Shown piece by piece: positions 28,559-35,744 of a stretch of 64,000 nucleotides of DNA (positions are counted from its first letter, which is position 1; every line of letters starts with the position of its first letter). The notes under the pieces are model-generated. The model saw only the letters and a list, made by a program, of their open reading frames with translations. It searched no databases and had not been told where the DNA came from. The stretch comes from Azovibrio restrictus DSM 23866. GTDB taxonomy: Bacteria; Pseudomonadota; Gammaproteobacteria; Burkholderiales; Rhodocyclaceae. The stretch covers positions 62,001 to 126,000 of the forward strand of contig NZ_AUCH01000001.1 of the NCBI RefSeq assembly GCF_000429665.1. Direction: 5' to 3'. A program made the translations under genes and the position numbers.

Positions 28559-29848
28559 ATGAAAGACTTCACCAACGAACCGTCCCCCCTGGGCTCCGAG
28601 GAGTTCCAGCCCGCCCGCCGGGACTTCATGCGCCGCACGGCCGCCCTGGGTGGCGCCGCCCTAATCACTTCGGCCGGAGTCGGCACTGCCGGCGGCGCCT
28701 GGGCGGCCGGTTCCGACGCCCCGGAGAAGAAGGAACTGAAGGTGGGCTTCATCCCCCTGACCGACTGCGCCTCGGTAGTCATGGCCGCGGTGCAGAAGTT
28801 CGACGAGAAATACGGCATCAAGATCATTCCCTCCAAGGAAGCCTCCTGGGCCTCGGTACGGGACAAGCTGGTGAGCGGCGAGCTGGACGCGGCCCACGTG
28901 CTCTACGGCCTGGTCTACGGGGTGCACCTGGGCGTCGGCGGCCCCAAGAAGGACATGGCCGTACTCATGACCCTGAACCACAACGGCCAGGGCATCACCC
29001 TCTCCAACCAGATGAAGGACAAGGGCGCCACCGACGGCCCCAGCCTGAAGAAGGTGGTGGATGCCAGCCCGGCTGGCACCTACACCTTCGCCCAGACCTT
29101 CCCCACCGGCACCCACGCCATGTGGCTCTACTACTGGCTGGCCGCCAACGGCATCAATCCCATGAAGGACGTCAAGAGCATCGTCGTGCCCCCGCCCCAG
29201 ATGGTGGCCAATGCCCGGGTCGGCAACATGCATGGCTACTGCGTCGGCGAACCCTGGAACCAGCGCGCCATCATGGACAAGGTGGGTTTCTCCGTTGCCA
29301 CCAGCCAGGAGATCTGGGTGGATCACCCGGAAAAGGTGCTGGGCACCACCGCCGACTGGGTGAACAAATACCCCAACTCGGCCCGGGCCCTGACCGCCGC
29401 CATCCTGGAGGCTTCCCGCTGGATCGACAGTTCCAAGTCCAACGTCTACAAGACCGCCGAGACCATCGCCAAGAAGTCCTACGTAAATACGGACATGGAC
29501 GTGATCCAGGGGCGCCTGCTGGGCCGCTACGAAAATGGCCTGGGCAAGACCTGGGACGATCCCAATCACATGAAGTTCTTCAACGACGGGGCGGTGAATT
29601 TCCCCTACCTCTCCGACGGCATGTGGTTCCTGACCCAGCACAAGCGCTGGGGCCTGCTCGACAAGGACCCGGATTACCTGGGCGTGGCCAAGGCCATCAA
29701 CCGCATCGACATCTACAAGCAGGCCGCCGCCGCCGCCGGGGTCAACCTGCCCAAGAGCGACATGCGCAGCCACAAGCTGATGGATGGCGTGGTCTGGGAT
29801 GGCAAGGACCCGAAGAAGTACGCCGCCGGCTTCAAGATCAGGGGCTGA
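28559..29848 (+). CDS. nrtA: nitrate ABC transporter substrate-binding protein (NrtA/CmpA family)
   Basis: 429 residues. A twin-arginine-type signal (RRDFMRRTAALGGAALITSAGVG, about residues 20-42) targets it to the periplasm. The binding core starts LKVGFIPLTDCASVVMAAVQKFDEKYGI and has GVHLGVGGPKKDMAVLMTLNHNGQGIT and GNMHGYCVGEPWNQRAI, as in nitrate/bicarbonate binding proteins. The signal peptide argues for NrtA rather than cytoplasmic NasS. First gene behind the ANTAR leader; AGGAG lies upstream. Confidence 0.94.
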   Translation: MKDFTNEPSPLGSEEFQPARRDFMRRTAALGGAALITSAGVGTAGGAWAAGSDAPEKKELKVGFIPLTDCASVVMAAVQKFDEKYGIKIIPSKEASWASVRDKLVSGELDAAHVLYGLVYGVHLGVGGPKKDMAVLMTLNHNGQGITLSNQMKDKGATDGPSLKKVVDASPAGTYTFAQTFPTGTHAMWLYYWLAANGINPMKDVKSIVVPPPQMVANARVGNMHGYCVGEPWNQRAIMDKVGFSVATSQEIWVDHPEKVLGTTADWVNKYPNSARALTAAILEASRWIDSSKSNVYKTAETIAKKSYVNTDMDVIQGRLLGRYENGLGKTWDDPNHMKFFNDGAVNFPYLSDGMWFLTQHKRWGLLDKDPDYLGVAKAINRIDIYKQAAAAAGVNLPKSDMRSHKLMDGVVWDGKDPKKYAAGFKIRG

Positions 29849-29876
29849 CCCCCGTTCCACCAGGAGGAGAAATCCC

Positions 29877-30818
29877 ATGACCACGATGACCATGACAGGA
29901 GATGCCGCCATGGCAAGCCCCCAAGACGCACCGCTGCGCCCCCCGGCCCCCGGGGCCGCTTTTTCTCACGATACCCAGGCTCCCCTGGCTGCGCCGCAGC
30001 CAGGGCTGGCAGCCTCCTCCAGTACCAATGCCGATGCCGAATGGCTGCGCAAGGTGTTCAAGGCCATCCTGCCCCCCATCCTCGGTCTGGCCCTGCTGAT
30101 CGGCATCTGGTACGTGGGCACGGCCGGCGCCGACGCCCGCATCCCGGGCCCGGGCAAGACCTGGGAAGCGGCGGTGGCCCTGTTCTCCGACCCCTTCTAC
30201 CGGGAAGGGCCCAATGACCAGGGGATTGGCTGGAACGTGCTGGCCTCCCTGCAGCGGGTGGCCATAGGCTTCGGCATCGCCGCCGCCGTGGGCATTCCCC
30301 TGGGCTTCCTGATCGGGCGCTTCGCCACCCTGTCGGCCATGGTGAATCCCATCATCAGCCTGCTGCGGCCCGTGTCGCCCCTGGCCTGGCTGCCCATCGG
30401 CCTGCTGGTTTTCCAGCGCGCCGACCCGGCCGCCACCTGGACCATCTTCATCTGTTCCATCTGGCCGATGATCCTCAACACCGCCCAGGGCGTCAGCCGG
30501 GTGCCCCAGGACTACCTGAACGTGGCCCGGGTGCTCAACCTGTCGGAGTGGAAGATCTTCACCAAGATCCTCTTCCCCTCCGTGCTGCCCTACATGCTGA
30601 CCGGCATCCGGCTTTCCATCGGCACCGCCTGGCTGGTGATCGTGGCGGCGGAAATGCTCACCGGCGGCGTCGGCATCGGCTTCTGGGTGTGGGACGAGTG
30701 GAACAACCTCAAGGTGGAACACATCATCATCGCCATCTTCGTGATCGGCATCGTCGGCCTGATCCTTGAACAGTGCCTGGTCCTGCTGGCCAAGCGCTTC
30801 ACCTACGAAACCCGCTGA
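29877..30818 (+). CDS. nrtB: nitrate ABC transporter permease
   Basis: 313 residues. About 60 polar, Pro/Ala-rich N-terminal residues precede roughly six TM helices. The BPD-type permease loop (EAA-like) is VARVLNLSEWKIFTKILFPSVLPYMLTGIRLSIGTAWLVIV. AGGAGGAG lies upstream of ATG 29877; ATG 29910 is a possible alternative with AGGAG. Pairs with nrtA and the ATPase to import nitrate. Confidence 0.93.
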   Translation: MTTMTMTGDAAMASPQDAPLRPPAPGAAFSHDTQAPLAAPQPGLAASSSTNADAEWLRKVFKAILPPILGLALLIGIWYVGTAGADARIPGPGKTWEAAVALFSDPFYREGPNDQGIGWNVLASLQRVAIGFGIAAAVGIPLGFLIGRFATLSAMVNPIISLLRPVSPLAWLPIGLLVFQRADPAATWTIFICSIWPMILNTAQGVSRVPQDYLNVARVLNLSEWKIFTKILFPSVLPYMLTGIRLSIGTAWLVIVAAEMLTGGVGIGFWVWDEWNNLKVEHIIIAIFVIGIVGLILEQCLVLLAKRFTYETR

Positions 30819-30835
30819 GTACTGGAGGCAACATC

Positions 30836-31627
30836 ATGAAAAAGATCGTGCAAATCGAGAACGTGGGCCAGACCTTCGATACCAAGAACGGCAAGTTCGT
30901 GGCCCTGCGGGACGTGAATCTGGATATCCGCGAAGGGGAGTTCGTCACCCTGATCGGCCATTCGGGCTGCGGCAAATCCACCTTGCTCAACCTGATCGCC
31001 GGGCTCACCAAGCCCAGCAGCGGCTCCATGCTCTGCGACGGCCGCGAGATCGCCGGCCCCGGCCCGGAGCGGGCGGTGGTGTTTCAGAACCATTCCCTGC
31101 TGCCCTGGCTCACCTGTTACGACAACGTCTACCTGGGCGTGGAGCGGGTGTTCGGCGGCAAGGAAGGCAAGGCCAGGCTGAAGGAACGCACCCATGCCGC
31201 CATGGCCCTGGTGGGCCTGAGCCACGCGGAAATCAAGTATCCCCACGAGATTTCCGGCGGCATGAAGCAGCGGGTGGGCATCGCCCGGGCCCTGGCCATG
31301 GAACCCAAGATCCTGCTCATGGACGAGCCCTTCGGCGCCCTGGATGCGCTGACCCGGGCCAACCTCCAGGACGAGCTGATGAAGATCATGGCCGCCACCG
31401 GCGCCACCACGGTGATGGTCACCCACGACGTGGATGAGGCGGTGCTGCTCTCGGACCGGGTGGTGATGCTCACCAACGGCCCGGCCGCCACCATCGGCGA
31501 AATCCTGGACGTGAAGCTGGAACATCCGCGCAACCGCCTGGCCCTGGCCAACGACCCCCACTTCGTCGAATGCCGGGCGGCGATCCTGGAGTTCCTCTAC
31601 CAGAAGCAGCTGAAAAAAGCCGCCTAG
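30836..31627 (+). CDS. nrtC: nitrate ABC transporter ATP-binding protein
   Basis: 263 residues, a single ABC domain of the NrtD/TauB type without the fused NrtA-like half of cyanobacterial NrtC. Walker A is GHSGCGKST, the signature is ISGGMKQRVGIARAL, Walker B is ILLMDEPFGALD and the H-loop is MVTHDVDEA. Its start has GGAGG upstream and the stop is 21 bp before cobA. The letter of the symbol (C or D) follows different conventions in different genera. Confidence 0.93.
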   Translation: MKKIVQIENVGQTFDTKNGKFVALRDVNLDIREGEFVTLIGHSGCGKSTLLNLIAGLTKPSSGSMLCDGREIAGPGPERAVVFQNHSLLPWLTCYDNVYLGVERVFGGKEGKARLKERTHAAMALVGLSHAEIKYPHEISGGMKQRVGIARALAMEPKILLMDEPFGALDALTRANLQDELMKIMAATGATTVMVTHDVDEAVLLSDRVVMLTNGPAATIGEILDVKLEHPRNRLALANDPHFVECRAAILEFLYQKQLKKAA

Positions 31628-31648
31628 CGCCAGCCCCAGGAGACTTCC

Positions 31649-32419
31649 ATGTCCAAGGTATATCTGATCGGTGCCGGACCGGGCGCCGGGGACCTGCTCA
31701 CCCTGCGGGCTGCCAGAATCCTCGCCGACGAGGCCGAAGTGGTGCTCGCCGACGAGCTGGTGTCCGCCGAAGTGCTGGCCCTGGTGCGGCCCCAGGCCCG
31801 CATCCTCAAGGTGGGCAAGCGGGGCGGCCGGGCTTCCACCCCCCAGGCCTTCATCGAGCGGCTGATGCTCCGCTACGCCCGCCAGGGCCGCACGGTGGTG
31901 CGCCTGAAAGGGGGCGATCCCTTCATGTTCGGGCGGGGAGGGGAGGAGCTGCTGACTCTGCGTACCGCCGGCTTCGCGGCGGAAGTGGTGAGCGGCCTCA
32001 CCGCCGGCATCGCCGTCCCCGCCACCCTGGGCATTCCCGTCACCCACCGGGGCCTGGCCGCCGGCGTCACCTTCGTCACGGCCCGGGCCGGCACCCAGGG
32101 TAGCCCGGAGCCCGACTGGGCCGCCCTGGCGAAAGCCGGCACCACCCTTGTGGTCTACATGGGCCTGGCCCGGCTGGGGGAAATCACCCGCGAATTGCTG
32201 GCCGCCGGTATGGCGCCGCACACCCCGGCCGCCGTCATCGCCCAGGGCTGCCAGCCCGGCCAGCAGCAGGTTATCGCCAGCCTGGTCGATCTGCCCGAGG
32301 CCGCCACTGGCCTGCCGGCTCCCGCAATCATCGTCATCGGCGCCGTGGTGTCCCTGGCCCGGGCGGACCGGCTGTCCGGTCTAGCCAGCCTGGACAGCCC
32401 CCTGCGCCACGCTGCCTGA
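31649..32419 (+). CDS. cobA: uroporphyrinogen-III C-methyltransferase (SUMT)
   Basis: 256 residues. It methylates uroporphyrinogen III at C2 and C7 to precorrin-2, the precursor of siroheme. Signatures: VYLIGAGPGAGDLLTLRAARIL, VVRLKGGDPFMFGRGGEE and GIPVTHRGLA. There is no fused CysG oxidase/chelatase part. Its place between the transporter and nirB shows its job: siroheme for nitrite reductase. No riboswitch precedes it; it follows the ATPase by only 21 bp. Confidence 0.95.
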   Translation: MSKVYLIGAGPGAGDLLTLRAARILADEAEVVLADELVSAEVLALVRPQARILKVGKRGGRASTPQAFIERLMLRYARQGRTVVRLKGGDPFMFGRGGEELLTLRTAGFAAEVVSGLTAGIAVPATLGIPVTHRGLAAGVTFVTARAGTQGSPEPDWAALAKAGTTLVVYMGLARLGEITRELLAAGMAPHTPAAVIAQGCQPGQQQVIASLVDLPEAATGLPAPAIIVIGAVVSLARADRLSGLASLDSPLRHAA

Positions 32420-32430
32420 AGGAATTGATC

Positions 32431-34890
32431 ATGGCAAAACAGAAACTGGTATTGATCGGCAACGGCATGGCCGGGGTACGGACCCTGGAAGAAGTGCTGA
32501 AGCTGGCCCCCGAGCAATACGACATCACCGTCTTCGGCGCCGAACCCCACGGCAACTACAACCGCATCCTGCTCTCGCCGGTGCTGGCCGGGGAAATGCA
32601 GGTCCAGGACATCATCCTCAACGACCTGGACTGGTACGCCGAGCACGGCATCACCCTGCACGTGGGCAAGCGGGTCACCCAGATCGACCGGATCGGCCGC
32701 AAGGTCATCGCCGCCGACGGTACCAGTGCCGAGTACGATCGGCTCTTGATCGCCACCGGCTCCCAGCCCTTCATCCTGCCCGTGCCCGGCAAGGACCTGC
32801 CCGGGGTGATCGGCTACCGGGACATCGCCGATACCCAGGTGATGATAGACACCGCCGCCAGCAAGCAGCACGCGGTGGTGATCGGTGCCGGCCTGCTGGG
32901 CCTGGAAGCCGCCAACGGCCTGATCCTGCGCGGCATGGACGTGACCGTGGTGCACCTGGGCGAGTGGATCATGGAGCGCCAGCTCGACAAGACCGCCGCC
33001 GACATGCTGCAGGCTTCCCTTGAAGCCAAGGGCATGAAGTTCCGCCTGGCCCACCAGACCGCCGAACTGCTGCCCGCCGCAGATGGCAGGGTCGGCGCCG
33101 TGAAGTTCAAGAATGGCGAGGAAATCCCCGCTGACCTGGTGGTGATGGCCGCCGGCATCCGCCCGGACACCGCCCTGGCCGAAGCTGCCGGCCTCCATTG
33201 CAACCGGGGCATCGTGGTCAGCGACACCCTGCAGACCATCACCGACCCGCGCATCTACGCCGTGGGCGAGTGCGCCGCCCACCGGGGCATCGCCTACGGC
33301 CTGGTGGCGCCCCTGTTCGATCAGGCCAAGGTGTGCGCCAACCACCTGGCCCAGATGGGCATCGCCCGCTATCAGGGCTCGGTCACCTCCACCAAGCTCA
33401 AGGTCACCGGCATCGACGTGTTTTCCGCCGGCGACTTCATGGGCGGCGAGGGCACCGAGGCGATCCTGCTGCACGACCGCTCCGGCGGCGTGTACAAGAA
33501 GCTGGTGCTCAAGGACAACACCCTGGTGGGCGCCGTCATGTACGGGGATACCGTGGATGGCAGCTGGTACTTCCAGTTGCTGCGCGAGGGCAAGGACCTG
33601 GGCGAGCTGCGCGACCACCTGATGTTCGGCCAGTCCTACGCCAGTTCCCACCTGGGCGACACGGGCCACGCGGGCGCCAGTTCCGCCGCCAGCCTGCCCG
33701 ACAGCGCCCAGGTCTGCGGCTGCAACGGGGTGTGCAAGGGCAGCATCGTCAAGGCCATCCAGGAAAAGGGCTTGTTCACCCTGGACGAGGTGAAGAAGCA
33801 CACCAAGGCGGCTTCCTCCTGCGGTTCCTGTTCCGGCCTGGTGGAGCAGATCCTCGCCTCCACCCTGGGCGGCGCCTACCAGGCGGTGGATACCACCAAG
33901 AAGGCCATCTGCGGCTGCACCGACCACAACCACGGGGAAGTGCGCCAGGCGATCCGGGAGCAGAAGCTGCTCTCCATTCCCCAGGTGATGGCAACCCTGG
34001 AGTGGAAGACCCCCAACGGCTGCGCCACCTGCCGCCCGGCCCTCAACTATTACCTGGTGTCCACCTGGCCTCACGAGGCCCAGGACGATCCCCAGTCCCG
34101 CTTCATCAACGAGCGGGCCCACGCCAACATCCAGAAGGACGGCACCTACAGCGTCGTGCCGCGCATGTGGGGGGGGCTTACCACTCCGGCGGAACTGCGC
34201 GCCATCGCTGACGCCGCCGAGAAGTACCAGGTGCCCACGGTCAAGGTCACCGGCGGTCAGCGCATCGACCTGCTGGGGGTCAAGAAGGAAGACCTGCCGA
34301 AAATGTGGGAAGACCTCAACGCCGCCGGCATGGTCTCCGGCCATGCCTACGGCAAGTCGATCCGTACCGTGAAGACCTGCGTCGGTGCCGAGCACTGCCG
34401 CTTCGGCACCCAGCGTTCCATGGACCTGGGCGTCAAGCTGGAAAAGATGCTGTTCGCCATGTGGTCGCCCCACAAGGTCAAGCTGGCGGTCTCCGGCTGC
34501 CCGCGCAACTGCGCCGAATCCGGCATCAAGGACGTGGGCATCATCGGCGTCGATGCCGGTTACGAAATCTACGTGGCCGGCAACGGCGGCATCAAGACCG
34601 AGGTGGCCCATTTCTTCTGCAAGGCCAAGGACGACGCGGAAGTGATGGAAATCTCCGGCGCCTTCCTGCAGTTGTACCGGGAGGAGGGCTGGTATCTGGA
34701 ACGCACCGTCCATTACGTCAGCCGGGTCGGTCTGGATTACGTCAAGGCCCAGGTGGTGGACGACCAGGAAAATCGCAAGGCCCTGCACGAACGCCTGCTG
34801 TATGCCCTGCAGGGCGAGCCGGACCCCTGGGCCGAGATCACCCAGGGCCCCCGCCGCAAGGAATTCATCCCCATCACCCTGGTCGCCTGA
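32431..34890 (+). CDS. nirB: assimilatory NAD(P)H nitrite reductase, large subunit
   Basis: 819 residues. FAD/NADH oxidoreductase domain first (VLIGNGMAGVRTLEEVL; the NAD site VVIGAGLLGLEAA). A BFD-like [2Fe-2S] region follows (CGCNGVCKGSIVKAI with CGSCSGLVEQ), and then ferredoxin-nitrite reductase domains. The siroheme/4Fe-4S ligands are CVGAEHCRFG and SGCPRNCAESGIKDVG. It reduces nitrite to ammonium with six electrons. ATG 32431 follows AAGGA; an in-frame TTG two codons earlier is rejected. Confidence 0.96.
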   Translation: MAKQKLVLIGNGMAGVRTLEEVLKLAPEQYDITVFGAEPHGNYNRILLSPVLAGEMQVQDIILNDLDWYAEHGITLHVGKRVTQIDRIGRKVIAADGTSAEYDRLLIATGSQPFILPVPGKDLPGVIGYRDIADTQVMIDTAASKQHAVVIGAGLLGLEAANGLILRGMDVTVVHLGEWIMERQLDKTAADMLQASLEAKGMKFRLAHQTAELLPAADGRVGAVKFKNGEEIPADLVVMAAGIRPDTALAEAAGLHCNRGIVVSDTLQTITDPRIYAVGECAAHRGIAYGLVAPLFDQAKVCANHLAQMGIARYQGSVTSTKLKVTGIDVFSAGDFMGGEGTEAILLHDRSGGVYKKLVLKDNTLVGAVMYGDTVDGSWYFQLLREGKDLGELRDHLMFGQSYASSHLGDTGHAGASSAASLPDSAQVCGCNGVCKGSIVKAIQEKGLFTLDEVKKHTKAASSCGSCSGLVEQILASTLGGAYQAVDTTKKAICGCTDHNHGEVRQAIREQKLLSIPQVMATLEWKTPNGCATCRPALNYYLVSTWPHEAQDDPQSRFINERAHANIQKDGTYSVVPRMWGGLTTPAELRAIADAAEKYQVPTVKVTGGQRIDLLGVKKEDLPKMWEDLNAAGMVSGHAYGKSIRTVKTCVGAEHCRFGTQRSMDLGVKLEKMLFAMWSPHKVKLAVSGCPRNCAESGIKDVGIIGVDAGYEIYVAGNGGIKTEVAHFFCKAKDDAEVMEISGAFLQLYREEGWYLERTVHYVSRVGLDYVKAQVVDDQENRKALHERLLYALQGEPDPWAEITQGPRRKEFIPITLVA

Positions 34891-34901
34891 GGAGCATCCG
34901 C

Positions 34902-35210
34902 ATGAGCCAATGGAAAGCAATCTGCCGTCTCGACGATATTCCCCGCCTGGGCGCCCAGGTGGTAGCCCACCCGGAGGGGGACATCGCCCTGTTCCGCACC
35001 GCTGACGACTGGGTATTCGCCCTGCGCGACAAATGCCCCCACAAGGGTGGCCCCCTGTCCCAGGGCATCGTCCATGGAGAGCGGGTCACCTGCCCCCTGC
35101 ACGGCTGGAACCTGGCCCTGGAAACAGGGGAGGCCTGCGCCCCGGACGTGGGCTGCGCCAAGAAGTTTCCCGCCCGGGTTGAGGGCGGGGTGGTGTTGCT
35201 GGAGTTGTGA
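34902..35210 (+). CDS. nirD: nitrite reductase small subunit with intact Rieske motif
   Basis: 102 residues, one Rieske fold: DKCPHKGGPLSQG and TCPLHGWNLALETG give the CxH...CxxH [2Fe-2S] ligands. In the E. coli NirD these ligands are missing, whereas here they are complete, so an electron-carrying role is likely. It follows nirB after 11 bp. The 533-bp gap after it holds the repeat element. Confidence 0.93.
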   Translation: MSQWKAICRLDDIPRLGAQVVAHPEGDIALFRTADDWVFALRDKCPHKGGPLSQGIVHGERVTCPLHGWNLALETGEACAPDVGCAKKFPARVEGGVVLLEL

Positions 35211-35228
35211 TGCTGGTGCGCGCCGGGA

Positions 35229-35724
35229 AACGTTGCTTTCCGCGCTTGCGGCGCGTCTTACTTTCTCTTGCCTTGCCAAGAGAAAGTAAGCAAAGAGAAG
35301 GCGCGCCCACAGTCTTGCCCCGCCTGCGGCGGGGTGCCCTGCGCTGCTCAACGAGCCGGGGCGGCTGCGGAACTCGGACCTGCGGCCCTCAGACAGTCCT
35401 CGCCGACTTCCCCCCGGCCCGTCTGCGCTGCTCGGCAAGACAGAGGGCAAGGGGAAAAGCCTCCGAGCTTTACCCGCACAACGTTTCAGCACAGGTGGTT
35501 TTTACCTCTCCCCTTGTGGAGCGCCGAGCAACGGAGAGGCTGGCGGAAAAAGGGCGAGGACTGTCTGAGCCGCCTAGCGGCGAGTTCCGCAGCCCCCGCC
35601 AGCTTCGAGTAGCGCAGGGCAGTCGGCGTAGCCGACCGCGCAACCAGGGGTCGCCTTTTCTTTGGCTACTTTCTTTTGGCGAAGCAAAAGAAAGTATGCC
35701 CGCCCGCAAGGCGGAACGCAGCGT
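35229..35724. repeat. about 0.5-kb imperfect inverted-repeat element between nirD and nasA
   Basis: The outer arms match in inverted orientation for about 180 bp each, with mismatches and small gaps. ACTTTCTCTTGCCTTGCCAA (35260 onward) pairs with TTGGCGAAGCAAAAGAAAGT (from 35676). CTCAGACAGTCCTCGCC (35388-35404) is the exact inverse of GGCGAGGACTGTCTGAG (35553-35569). Inside are shorter inverted blocks and no credible protein. Related AAAGAAAGTA-type palindromes are dispersed in many proteobacterial genomes. The stretch explains the whole 533 bp between nirD and nasA; no transposase is present. Confidence 0.8.
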
Positions 35725-35744
35725 CTAACCAATCGGGGGCCACC

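Noticed and set aside
28559..29848. nrtA as the NasS sensor
   Set aside because: It has a twin-arginine export signal and heads the transporter genes, whereas NasS is a cytoplasmic protein without signal.
31628..31648. Riboswitch before cobA
   Set aside because: Only 21 bp separate it from the ATPase gene, too short for a cobalamin riboswitch; control comes from the operon leader.
35207..35728. Open frames inside the nirD-nasA gap
   Set aside because: Arg/Pro/Ser-rich translations on both strands with no start context; they are explained by the inverted-repeat element.
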